A DNA stretch of 64,000 bases. Source: CALRGE01 sp964360635 (GTDB lineage: Bacteria > Patescibacteriota > Gracilibacteria > UBA1369 > 2-02-FULL-48-14). Numbering within the stretch: position 1 is the stretch's first letter; each line of letters starts with the position of its first letter. A program made the translations under genes and the position numbers. The DNA lies in the NCBI GenBank assembly GCA_964360635.1, contig CAYHXO010000005.1:1-64000 (forward strand), read 5' to 3'. This document shows, piece after piece, positions 25,393 to 34,500 of the stretch. The notes beneath the pieces are model-generated. The model was not told the origin of the DNA, did no database searches, and saw only the letters and a program-made list of their open reading frames with translations.

Positions 25393-25409
25393 TCACACCT
25401 TTGGTGTGA
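25393..25409. repeat. mini-hairpin repeat, copy B
   Basis: TCACACC-TTT-GGTGTGA is a perfect 7-bp stem with a triloop, flanked by GC and CT as in copy A at 3154-3170. It lies just past the stop of the 52-aa gene and might serve as its terminator, though no strong T run follows. Confidence 0.55.
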
Positions 25410-25412
25410 CTG

Positions 25413-25571
25413 CTAGTCGTTACCCTTAGCAAGAGCAGCCTTAAGATTATCCTGTAAAGCAACTGCTGTCGCCTTTAAGTTAGCCTTATTTTTTCTCTTC
25501 CATTGTTTTGACTTTGGTCTCCAAGCTGGAGCATCTACTAACCCGTGTGTGTGACTATTTGCGTTTACCAT
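25413..25571 (-). CDS. small basic protein, 52 aa
   Basis: The 303-base gap between ftsQ and the protease gene holds a 53-codon frame from ATG 25571 to TAG 25413-25415. The product is very basic (block RPKSKQWKRKNKANLKATAV) with an aromatic Trp-Arg pair, no membrane segment and an alanine/lysine helix at the end. Such composition suits a nucleic-acid or ribosome-binding protein, but no family is recognised. Hairpins at 25393-25409 (downstream) and 25589-25603 (upstream) bracket it. Confidence 0.55.
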   Translation of the reverse strand: MVNANSHTHGLVDAPAWRPKSKQWKRKNKANLKATAVALQDNLKAALAKGND

Positions 25572-25588
25572 AAATTATTTATATTTAG

Positions 25589-25603
25589 CGCACCTTCAGT
25601 GCG
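25589..25603. repeat. mini-hairpin repeat, copy C (degenerate)
   Basis: CGCAC-CTTCA-GTGCG has a 5-bp stem with the same ACCTTC centre as copies A and B but with a mismatch at the loop. It is intergenic, upstream of the 52-aa gene. Confidence 0.35.
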
Positions 25604-25646
25604 TGATGCAGGGGCGATTGTAGGGATTAAGGTGCTTAGAGTCAAG

Positions 25647-26927
25647 CTAATTGCAAGACTTCATATCTACCGACTGTTTGTAGATGCCTCCGTTGGGAGT
25701 TAAACCAATTAGAGTTTTTTCCATCGAGCAGGTTTGAATATCTGCTTCAAACTCTGGCAGGGGAGTCACTGTTGATAAAAAACTATTAATACCGCTCAGA
25801 TTTGTTATGAATGGCATTTCCACTACATTGGTTTGTGCCATTACTACACCTATAATTTTGCCTTCTTCGCTTAAAACCGGCGATCCGGATAAACCGTGAT
25901 CCCAACATAAAGGCTTCTGTGGTAAGCCGGATACGGTTCCGGGTTGAGATTGAAGGGTGAAGTCGTCTGCTTCCATTGGAAGAAATCCGGATTCCTCCAT
26001 TATTGTCCATGCACGACTTTTTGGATGACCTAAAGCATAAGTTACTCCTCCTAATTCAGGATTCTGACTGGCGTCTGAAACTTTTAAAGAATCTACTTTC
26101 GCGTTTTCCGGTAGTTGTAAAATTGCAGTATCAATATTTTCACCACGATCTGTAAATTGAGCCTGAGTGTAGTGTACTTTTGATAAATTAGCTTTTCCAC
26201 CAATTTTTTCAACAGGCCAAGCCACATTAACATTACCTCCAACGGCCAAATCTTTTGTACAGTGACCGGCTGTTAAAATTTGACCTTCCGGAATCACTGT
26301 TCCAGAACAAAAAATATTTCCTTCTCCGTCTAAAAGTAGAACCGAGGAATTAACCCAACTTGATTGTAATTTATTCAAATCTTCTGTCGTGTGTCCGACA
26401 CAAGTGTAATCTGGCTTAACATTTCCAATTTCACAAATTGCCGCAGCATTTTGCAATGCTGACTCATAGTCACTTTGCAGATTAAGCATTTCCGATCCGG
26501 ATTGGATCACTCTGTTGTAGACAGTGTCATATGCGTGATCAAGTTCTCCGTCAGCTTTTTTGTCTGATAATTTTTTTGTATCACTTGGCATTCCCAGTCC
26601 ATCTGTTCGCTGTTTCCTTTCCGCTACACCCAAAACAACATCTTCCGGAGATTCTCCAACCATATAAATCCACTTGTCTTCAAACGTATCAAATCCACCT
26701 TCGTTAGAATCTCTTAATTGATATTGAATGGTTAATTCTCTGGTTAGATATTTCTTTCCTTGAATGTTTTGTTCAGTTCCTTGGACTTGTCTTTCAATAC
26801 ACTCTCTTAGTTTAACGATGTTCTGATCTACCGGACTTGAAACTACTTGAGGCTCTTCTGTCGGTGTCGCTGAAACAAGCACCGGAGTAGTGGCTAATAG
26901 AATCGGGAGATAATATTTTAGTTTCAT
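25647..26927 (-). CDS. secreted trypsin-like serine protease (S1 family)
   Basis: A signal peptide (about residues 1-20) leads to a 165-residue N-terminal region of unknown role, then a chymotrypsin-fold protease. The catalytic His is in LTAGHC (His222), Asp in NIDTAIL (Asp266) and Ser in HGLSGSP (Ser347). CSGTVIPEGQ matches the conserved CSGTLI block. It would act outside the membrane. The N-terminal region may be a propeptide. It is a single-gene unit with its own promoter (26945-26972), followed by the 52-aa gene. Confidence 0.88.
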   Translation of the reverse strand: MKLKYYLPILLATTPVLVSATPTEEPQVVSSPVDQNIVKLRECIERQVQGTEQNIQGKKYLTRELTIQYQLRDSNEGGFDTFEDKWIYMVGESPEDVVLGVAERKQRTDGLGMPSDTKKLSDKKADGELDHAYDTVYNRVIQSGSEMLNLQSDYESALQNAAAICEIGNVKPDYTCVGHTTEDLNKLQSSWVNSSVLLLDGEGNIFCSGTVIPEGQILTAGHCTKDLAVGGNVNVAWPVEKIGGKANLSKVHYTQAQFTDRGENIDTAILQLPENAKVDSLKVSDASQNPELGGVTYALGHPKSRAWTIMEESGFLPMEADDFTLQSQPGTVSGLPQKPLCWDHGLSGSPVLSEEGKIIGVVMAQTNVVEMPFITNLSGINSFLSTVTPLPEFEADIQTCSMEKTLIGLTPNGGIYKQSVDMKSCN

Positions 26928-26944
26928 ACTTGTAAAGCTACTTA

Positions 26945-26972
26945 TTTATACCATATATATATTATTAGACAA
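26945..26972 (-). promoter_or_regulatory. promoter of the trypsin-like protease gene
   Basis: On the minus strand TTGTCT (26967-26972) and TATAAA (26945-26950) are 16 bases apart. The ATG at 26927 is about 10 bases past the expected transcription start. Confidence 0.6.
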
Positions 26973-26974
26973 AC

Positions 26975-27006
26975 AAAATACCCCAGCGTGGAGCGTGGGG
27001 TATTTT
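26975..27006 (-). terminator. rho-independent terminator of nrdJ
   Basis: AAAATACCCC (26975-26984) pairs with GGGGTATTTT (26997-27006) around a 12-base loop, with A/T tracts at both ends. It is the expected end of the nrdJ transcript. Confidence 0.85.
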
Positions 27007-27041
27007 CTTAGAAATTTAATTTGGCGTCTTTCTTGAGATAG

Positions 27042-27056
27042 CTCGACTTTGTCGAG
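27042..27056. repeat. mini-hairpin repeat, copy D
   Basis: CTCGAC-TTT-GTCGAG is a perfect 6-bp stem 2 bases past the nrdJ stop. The same palindrome with a TTC loop lies inside a copper-operon gene at 38493-38507. Confidence 0.55.
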
Positions 27057-27058
27057 TG

Positions 27059-30000
27059 TTAGCTACAACCCATGCTTGAGCCGCAGTTCAAACATTTGTA
27101 ACAAGATGCGTTTCGGACTGTGATGTGACCGCAAGTTGTGCATGCAGGGGCGTCGCCCATCATGCTTGAAAGTTGGTTGGCCGCTGAGCTTGTTGCTGAT
27201 TCTGCTACTTCTGGTTCTGAGGCAAGTGCTTCTTTTGTCATGGCCTCTTTGATTTTTCCGCCGAGGGCATTTTCTGCTATTTGAGTTGTTTCAGGTTGAA
27301 CGTGAACGAAATCTGTTCGGCCGAGGTATTCCATCCCAAGAACTCGGAATATGAAATCGACGATAGATGTGCAAGTTCTGATATTTGGGTGACTTGTGAA
27401 TCCGCTTGGGTCGAATCGAGTGAATGTGAAGGAGTCGACATATTTTTCTAGAGGTACTCCGTATTGAAGACCGATGGAAACGGCAACCGCGAAGCAGTTT
27501 ACTAGGCTTCGGTAAGATGCACCTTCTTTGAAGGAATCGATGAAGATTTCTCCGAGGGCTCCGTCTTTGTATTCTCCTGTTCGAAGGTAGATTTTTTGAC
27601 CTCCGATGCTTGTTTCGATTGTTAGTCCGTTTCTCTTTGCTGGTAGTGCTACTTTATTTCCTCGAAGGATTGCGCCTTCTGGTAGAATTGTTGTCTCACC
27701 AACTTTTGAGCTGCTCTTATTTGAAAGTGGCTGTGAATGTTTGCTACCGTCACGGTAAAGTGCGATGGCTTTTAGGCCGAGCTTCCAAGATTCTAAATAA
27801 GTATTTTTGATGTCTTCGTAAGTTGATTCTTTTGGAAGGTTTACGGTTTTTGAAATCGCGCCTGAAAGGAAAGGCTGAGTTGCACCCATCATTTTCACGT
27901 GTCCCATTGGTGCGATGTATCTTGAGCCGCTTCCACATTTATTTGCGCAGTCGAAAATTGGGATGTGCTCTTCTTTCAAATATGGAGCGCCTTCCATTGT
28001 TTGTGCGCCTTCAATATAAAGTTTTGCTTCTGCAATTTGACCTGCATTCAATCCTTTTGCGCCTAGATTTTTTGGGTTAAGGTGAGGGGTCCATTCATCT
28101 AGAGATTTCGCTTTTTGAATGTGAGCTACAGCTTCTTCAATTTGTGTATCTGTAAAACCGAGTTTTCGGAGTTCTGTTGGATTGATGTGCGGAGCTTTTT
28201 CAATGCTCACATGTCCGAGAACATAATCAATCATCTCTGTAATTTGTGCTTCATTGTAGCCAATTCTCTGAAGACATTCTGGAATTGATTTATTGATGAT
28301 TTTGAAGTGACCTCCACCTGCAAGTTTCTTCCATTTAACAATAGAGAATTCTGGCTCGATTCCTGTTGTGTCGCAGTCCATCAAAAGACCGATTGTTCCT
28401 GTTGGAGCAAGAACAGTTGCCTGTGCATTTCTGAATCCATGTTTCTTTCCGAGTTCAACTGCAAGATCTCCGTCTTCACGAGCTGCCTGAGCAAGTTCTG
28501 AAGGACAAAGTTTTGAGTCGATTTTGTATGCCGCATCTCGGTGCATTTTCATAACTTTTGACATTGGCTCTTTATTCAATTCATAGCCTTCAAAAGTTCC
28601 CATAACAGATGCAATTTCTGCTGAAACTCCGAATGCGTGGAGGTGCATGATGGCTGTTAATGCCGCCGCTGTTTCGCGTCCGCGATCGCTGTCATATGGC
28701 AGACCCATCATCATCAAAAGTGTTCCAAGGTTTGCATAACCAAGACCAAGAGGTCTGAAGTCATGGCTGTTTTTTGCGATTGTTGGAGTTGGATAAGAAG
28801 AAAGGTCTACCAAGATTTCCTGAGCCAAGAAAAGAATTCGAGCTGTGTGACGATAGCCGGCAATATCAAAGCTGCCATCTTCTCTCAAGAATTTCATCAA
28901 GTTGATTGAAGAAAGATTGCAGGCTGTGTCATCAAGGAACATGTATTCGCTGCAAGGGTTTGAACCGTTGATTCGATCTGTATTTGAAGATGTGTGCCAG
29001 TTGTTGATTGTTGTGTCGAATTGAAGGCCCGGATCAGCACAGCTCCAAGCTGCTTTACAGATGTCATCAAAAAGTTCTTGAGCATCCATCTCTTCATACT
29101 TTTCTCCTGTTGTTCTGAAGGTTGTCCAGAATTTTCCGCCATTCTCAACTTGCTTCATGAACTCATCTGTAACTCGAACTGAGTTGTTTGAATTTTGACC
29201 TGAAACTGTTTTGTAAGCTTCACCTCTCCAATCTCCGTCGTAACCTGCATCAATCAAGGCTTTTGCCTTTTTCTCAGCATCAACTTTCCAGTTAATGAAA
29301 TCGCGAATTTCAGGATGGTCGATATCGAGAGTAACCATCTTTGCTGCTCGTCGTGTTGTTCCTCCTGATTTGATTGCACCTGCACCTTTATCTAAAACTT
29401 CTAAGAATGACATAAGTCCTGAAGAGATTCCTCCTCCTGAAAGATTTTCTTGTTTTGCACGGATTTTTGAGAAGTTTGAACCTGTACCTGAACCGTATTT
29501 GAAAAGTCTTGCTTCGTTTTTTGCTAAATCGAAAATTCCCATCAATGAGTCTTCCACTTTTTGAATGAAGCAAGCACTGCACTGAGGTCTGTCGTATGCA
29601 TTTTCAATTTCTACAATAGTTTTTGTGTCGAAATCCCAAGCGTAATTTCCGCTGTCTCCTTTGATTCCGTAAAGTGCTAATCCGCAGTTGAACCAAACAG
29701 GGGAGTTGAATGCGCCTCGCTGTGTTATGCAAATATATGAAAGTTCTTCTTCAAAAGTGTCTGCATCTTCTTTACTTGCGAAGTATCCGTTATCTTCACC
29801 GAATGTTCTGATTGTGTGTGCTACTCTGTAAACTACTTGTTTCGCGCTAGTTTCGCTACCACCGTTTACACCTGCTTTTCTGAAATATTTTTGAGCGATG
29901 ATGTCTGTTGCCAACTGCGACCAAGCCGCAGGTACTTCCACATTTTTCATTTCGAAAACGATTTTTCCATCCGGCTCTGTGATTTTTGATACGCGCTTTT

Positions 30001-30175
30001 CGTATTTTATGGATTCCAATGCAGGTATTTCCTGAGAGGTAAAACGTCTTGTGACTTTTACGCCGCCGGAAGGTGCTTTTGCAGTTTTTGGTCTGCTGAT
30101 TTTGATTTCCGGTTGGCTGACGACTTCTTCACTGAAGGCGGCGATTGGCTCCGGAAGTGTGATTGGTTGAGCCAT
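27059..30175 (-). CDS. nrdJ: adenosylcobalamin-dependent ribonucleotide reductase (class II)
   Basis: It makes deoxyribonucleotides without oxygen dependence, using coenzyme B12. At 1038 residues it is a large NrdJ. The N-terminal region (RGAFNSPVWFNCGL and CSACFIQ) holds the first redox cysteine, NPCSEYMFLDDTACNLSSIN the catalytic core, and VLAPTGTIGLLMDCDTTGIEPEF the barrel signature. The C-terminus has a zinc ribbon CTTCG...CYKCLNCG and ends CS. Cobalamin must be scavenged or made elsewhere, as no B12 genes are in the window. The promoter region has tandem NrdR boxes, and no B12 riboswitch was found. Confidence 0.96.
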   Translation of the reverse strand: MAQPITLPEPIAAFSEEVVSQPEIKISRPKTAKAPSGGVKVTRRFTSQEIPALESIKYEKRVSKITEPDGKIVFEMKNVEVPAAWSQLATDIIAQKYFRKAGVNGGSETSAKQVVYRVAHTIRTFGEDNGYFASKEDADTFEEELSYICITQRGAFNSPVWFNCGLALYGIKGDSGNYAWDFDTKTIVEIENAYDRPQCSACFIQKVEDSLMGIFDLAKNEARLFKYGSGTGSNFSKIRAKQENLSGGGISSGLMSFLEVLDKGAGAIKSGGTTRRAAKMVTLDIDHPEIRDFINWKVDAEKKAKALIDAGYDGDWRGEAYKTVSGQNSNNSVRVTDEFMKQVENGGKFWTTFRTTGEKYEEMDAQELFDDICKAAWSCADPGLQFDTTINNWHTSSNTDRINGSNPCSEYMFLDDTACNLSSINLMKFLREDGSFDIAGYRHTARILFLAQEILVDLSSYPTPTIAKNSHDFRPLGLGYANLGTLLMMMGLPYDSDRGRETAAALTAIMHLHAFGVSAEIASVMGTFEGYELNKEPMSKVMKMHRDAAYKIDSKLCPSELAQAAREDGDLAVELGKKHGFRNAQATVLAPTGTIGLLMDCDTTGIEPEFSIVKWKKLAGGGHFKIINKSIPECLQRIGYNEAQITEMIDYVLGHVSIEKAPHINPTELRKLGFTDTQIEEAVAHIQKAKSLDEWTPHLNPKNLGAKGLNAGQIAEAKLYIEGAQTMEGAPYLKEEHIPIFDCANKCGSGSRYIAPMGHVKMMGATQPFLSGAISKTVNLPKESTYEDIKNTYLESWKLGLKAIALYRDGSKHSQPLSNKSSSKVGETTILPEGAILRGNKVALPAKRNGLTIETSIGGQKIYLRTGEYKDGALGEIFIDSFKEGASYRSLVNCFAVAVSIGLQYGVPLEKYVDSFTFTRFDPSGFTSHPNIRTCTSIVDFIFRVLGMEYLGRTDFVHVQPETTQIAENALGGKIKEAMTKEALASEPEVAESATSSAANQLSSMMGDAPACTTCGHITVRNASCYKCLNCGSSMGCS

Positions 30176-30206
30176 AAATAAAGCGTGGTAAAATAGTGGA
30201 TAAGCA

Positions 30207-30260
30207 CACGTTATTAAACGTGAGTGATGGTTGATCCGATGGCTCGTCTTTCGGACGAGG
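30207..30260 (-). promoter_or_regulatory. two hairpins in the nrdJ mRNA leader
   Basis: CACGTT/AACGTG (30207-30222) and CTCGTC/GACGAG (30243-30259, 5-base loop) lie between the probable nrdJ promoter and the start codon. The second resembles the mini-hairpin repeats. Their effect is unknown. Confidence 0.4.
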
Positions 30261-30282
30261 ATAGGGGGAAATCACAAGTGAA

Positions 30283-30330
30283 ACACTATATATTGTGTGT
30301 CATGAACTTGTACAACACAAAATATCGAAT
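30283..30330 (-). promoter_or_regulatory. tandem NrdR boxes over the nrdJ promoter
   Basis: ACACTATATATTGTGT (30283-30298) is a full match to the known NrdR consensus acaCwAtATaTwGtgt. A weaker box, ACACAAAATATCGAAT (30315-30330), starts 32 bases away, about three helical turns, the standard spacing for NrdR pairs. The strong box contains a TATATA that could be the -10, with TTGTAC 17 bases before it on the minus strand. NrdR would repress nrdJ when ATP/dATP is ample. Confidence 0.85.
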
Positions 30331-30433
30331 TTTAAGGTCGCGGTCAATTGATGTTACAACAATTCATTTGACGTCCGGGCAGTATTTTTTTGTGGTGTTA
30401 AATGGCAAGTCGAATTGAGGTTTTCGATCAGTT

Positions 30434-31432
30434 TTATGTCAGCTTTTTCTCTCTTTTGTAAAGAGGGTGAAAAAGTCTTCTGAATCGTAAAAGTGCTTTA
30501 TCTTTGATTTGGCGGATTCTTTCTCTACTTAAGTTCATTGCCTTCGCAATTTCTGTCTGGCTAAGTTCTTCTCCATTAGAATTGAATTCTTCATGTTTTA
30601 TGCCAAAAGCTTGAGTTAATATTCTTTGCTGTCTTTTATTAAGTATTTTTCTAAATAAATTAATAATCATATCAATTTGTAAGCCGATTTCCTGGGAGCG
30701 TATCAGCTCATCATCTAATTCCTGACGTGTTATTATATGATTTTCCTTCACGATTTCTTCGCCATTCCCTGAAATCAAATTCTCAAGTTGAGAAAGATAG
30801 TGATCTCTATCATCACAGTCTTCAGCTTTATAAATTTGAAGTTCATCAATTTTCTCTTTTCTACTTAAAGTGTTTTGTGATTTCTCCCAAGTTTGAAGTT
30901 TATTAACTTTTACAGTGACGCTTACTTTTGTATCAAGATTAGAAATTCTTTCGTATCTATCTGCGAACATTTTCATGTGCTCAATTATACCTTTAATAGC
31001 GAAGCGAATCAGGCGCTTGCGCCCCTCCGGTTTATAGCTTCTGATTGCGTATAATAAATATATTAAGCCTTCTTGAATCAGTTCTTTTTGTATTTCTGGT
31101 TTTTGTGAAAGTTGTGCAGCGATAGTTGAGATAACAGGTAGATTAGCTTTGATTAATTTCTCGATCGCAATCTGATCACCCTGGTTTGCTTTCGCTAAAA
31201 AATGTCTTTCTTCCGCGTAAGTCATTTTGTCGTCCGGTTTTAAATACTCATTCCATTCTTCATTTTTATCATGCTCTCGCCTGGTTAAAACTATTACGTA
31301 AACTTTTTTACGATTAAAATCTTGGATTCTGGATATCCTTGTCGCCATCATTTCCGGAAAAGAAACAAAATCCGGATTTTTATGAAACTCTTCGCTCGGT
31401 TTATTCATATATTTCTTTGAGGGTCGAATCAT
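30434..31432 (-). CDS. RNA polymerase sigma-70 family factor
   Basis: Region 2 is recognisable in AEERHFLAKANQGDQIAIEK...KELIQEGLIYLLYAIRSYKPEG, and region 4 at the C-terminus in SQTEIAKAMNLSRERIRQIK, a helix-turn-helix for the -35 element. The middle is charged and divergent, and about 80 N-terminal residues are unmatched. At 332 residues it is close in size to group 2/3 sigma factors, though the principal factor of a compact genome cannot be excluded. The window's promoters (TTGACA/TATAAT type) are those such a factor would read. It is upstream of nrdJ on the same strand but separated by 258 bases with its own promoter. Confidence 0.88.
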   Translation of the reverse strand: MIRPSKKYMNKPSEEFHKNPDFVSFPEMMATRISRIQDFNRKKVYVIVLTRREHDKNEEWNEYLKPDDKMTYAEERHFLAKANQGDQIAIEKLIKANLPVISTIAAQLSQKPEIQKELIQEGLIYLLYAIRSYKPEGRKRLIRFAIKGIIEHMKMFADRYERISNLDTKVSVTVKVNKLQTWEKSQNTLSRKEKIDELQIYKAEDCDDRDHYLSQLENLISGNGEEIVKENHIITRQELDDELIRSQEIGLQIDMIINLFRKILNKRQQRILTQAFGIKHEEFNSNGEELSQTEIAKAMNLSRERIRQIKDKALLRFRRLFHPLYKREKKLT

Positions 31433-31471
31433 ATCATAATGATGAGTTGGATCAAACTGAACCTGTAAAAG

Positions 31472-31485
31472 CCCCGCCGGCGGGG
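31472..31485. repeat. GC-rich palindrome, copy 2
   Basis: CCCCGCCGGCGGGG is a perfect 14-base palindrome in the 132-base gap between the divergent sigma-factor and 1116-aa genes. It shares its core and a following GATT-like tail with the copy at 62874-62885. Confidence 0.6.
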
Positions 31486-31514
31486 GATTCTACTCTGTAA
31501 GATCTGCGGTGAGC

Positions 31515-31543
31515 TTGCCTAAATTAGCAAAGGGTGTTATAGT
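31515..31543 (+). promoter_or_regulatory. promoter of the 1116-aa protein gene
   Basis: TTGCCT (31515-31520) and TATAGT (31538-31543) are 17 bases apart, and TGT directly before the -10 makes it an extended form. The start codon follows 21 bases later. Confidence 0.65.
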
Positions 31544-31564
31544 CCGCCGCCTAAACTTAAAAAT

Positions 31565-34500
31565 ATGTTGGATAACGATAACGATCGTGAACAATCGGTA
31601 GAGATTGTAATGCTAGTTCATGAGACTTTGGATCTTATTAAGTCAGCTTTGCCGCATGTTACAGTTAGCGATCCAGATATATTGGCAAAGTTTATAAGAA
31701 TTCTTGAAAATCCAATTGAAGACCCAAATGATTTTCGACAGATGTTGTTATGTGCAAGTTACCTTGCTAAGGATTTCAAGGGACATCCCGTAGTAGATAA
31801 ACTTTATGAGTTAATTAATGTCTCTTTAAATACATTTGGGGAAGAAATAAAATCCTCTTTTTTGGCCACATTGGCGTCGATGAATTTTCAGTCGGAAATT
31901 GGACTGAATGACCCCGCACTTTTAGAGGATACTAGTGTGTATATGGGTTTAAGTCTTGGTTTTGGTAAGGATCCTCTTGATAAATTTCCATCTGCAAAGA
32001 TGAATTTTCCATTCAAAAAAGTTCATGAAGATTGGTTTCGTAATGTATCTCATATCACTGATAATGAAATACATGAATATGCATTTATTAGGGGTGAAAT
32101 TGATGGTAATGCAGAAAGATTTAAAGATTGGTCCAAAGATTTATTTCTTAAGTATACGAACGAATTTGAAAAGTACTGTGCAATGTGTGCAGTTAATCTT
32201 GCAGAAATTGCCACAGTAGAAAAAAGTGATGCACATATTGATGATAGTTTTTATACCTTGGCAAGTGGAGTATCTAACCTAAATGAAAATCTGCGTTTAC
32301 TTCAAAAGTATTGTAACTTAAGAAGCAACCTTGAACTTTTTGCTGGTATTACAAAAGCTCCTCAGAAGGGATTGTTTGACATCACAAAGTTCTTTGGTAA
32401 AGAAGCAACATTTGTTGTTAGTGATAAACTTTTTTTATATCATCTATATAGAGGGCTGAATAAGATCGTTGGACATCCGGAGAGAAATCCATTGAACATT
32501 GAGGATCAGCAAGCAACTTTAAATCTTATTATTGATAGAATTAAGCCGGGTCAACCACATGATAAGGTTTTAAATGATTTTTTCAGATGGATAACTTTGA
32601 CAACCGAGAGTTTGTTATTTGATGAGGCAAGTGATGAAAAGACGCAAAAAGAAGCACTTAATTTCGCTGTTGAGTCAATTGAGGCTGAATTAGCAAAAAA
32701 ACCGCAGGCTCCTTATCTTTTAGATGAAAGATTTAAAATTGCACTTGAATCATATTTAAATGAAGCAAGGTCTTATATTTTAGATTTTAGCACCTACAAT
32801 AGTAAAACGGCTTTCGCAAATAATAGTTTTCTTTTTGACTATGTTTATAAAATTTCCAGTAAAACGGGTCGTGAATCTATGAATCATCTTGAGTCAGCTG
32901 TTGAGGGACTATTTTTCTTTGCAAAGCGGGCTGATGGTTTTGCGTCAAAAGGTGCGTATCAATTTCTCGAGGAATGGCGCTTGATGATGGAACACATGGC
33001 AAGGTCAGATATGAGTGGATTTGATTTTATGGCAAGGTTTCTATCAATTTTTGGGTTTTTTAAAATGTCTTTAGAAGGAGAAAGCACTTTAAATGGTATT
33101 GATAAGACTTTCATATCTCATTACCCGGTTGATCTTAAAAAGCAAGATTCTGATGATGTTATATCAAAAATTGTTGGAGATTCTAACAATCAATTTTTTG
33201 TAAACGGTCCATTATTTTTTCATAAATTATTGTGCTCAATAAGAGGAATGCTAATTCAAGAGAAAATGCTTCCTGAAGATTCAAAAAATTTAGATTTTAC
33301 TGTAGAGGCGGATCGAATAAAGGTTCTTAATACTTTTAGAGCTGGAATTCCAAAATGGATTAATCGTGAGCAATTAAAGATTTTCATGCCATTTTTGAAA
33401 GAATTTTTCTTACTTGCCAACCTAGAACTTCGAGATGCCACACCGAAGGCTGCTCCTGTTCCAGCTCAAGTTTCACAAACTCCAGCACCTTCACCGGTTG
33501 CTTCAGTTCAGCAAGGTCCAAACATCATCGCGATGTCGGCTGGTGATTTTACTAGGCTTACTCAATTTGCAGGAGTGTATTTCTCCCCAAAAACAGGACG
33601 ACTTGAAAGATCCTATCAGAATCAAATAAGAACTGAGATTGAAGAGGCAAGAACTGCTTGTGATAATAGGGCTTCAACACTTCCTGAACCAATGAGTGCG
33701 GATGTAAATTTGGATGCAAAAAATTATTCTAAGGCAATTAAACTTGTTCACATTGAAAGAAGGGCGGGTGAGGCCGGTGCCACACTGTCGAATTTGATTT
33801 GCAGCGGTTCTATTGGAATTTTGCAGGGTAAAAATATCATGCAATTTGATTTTAGAATGGATGAGCATGGCGAATTGATTGTGGTTTTGGGTGGGCGTGA
33901 AATTCCAAAATCTCAATTTGCATCCGCTGCGATGAAAAATTTCTACGCAGAAATGCAGAAAATGATTTTGACCGGATTGAAAGATAGGCTTGTGCGTGTG
34001 AGTACCGGCAATGAACAGATTCGATTTGCAGCTACGGGAACAAGTCCGTGTCAAAGAGGAATTCCGGTTTTTTCACCTGATGTTGAAGAAATCAATCCTA
34101 GAACTATGGACGACATGTTTGTTGTTGAAAATGGAAACAATGCTCCTGGCGTGCCGATCGGTCCTTTGATACCTAATGAAACTCCGAGAATTGCTGAACT
34201 TTTGGCCGGCGCTAGTCAAATTATACCTGAAGACATGAAAGATATTAAAATCTATCAGGAAGAAATTAGAACAGTTGGAAAAAAAGATTTGAAAATTTAT
34301 GTGCCGGTTCATGAAGATGATAAAGCGTCTGTTCTTGAAGAGGTGAGAACAGGTGTTTTAAGTTCTGAGCATATATTTTTGATGAAGCAAAAAGGTGTTG
34401 TGAAGCGACACGGTTATCAGCCTTGGATAAAATCTAAACCTGATCCTCGTGACGCGGCTTATGAAGCTGAAACTCTGAATATCACTCAGCGAGTTGGTAG

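Noticed and set aside
30176..30433. Cobalamin riboswitch before the B12-dependent reductase
   Set aside because: The B12-box sequence and the required helices were not found. NrdR boxes explain the control region better.
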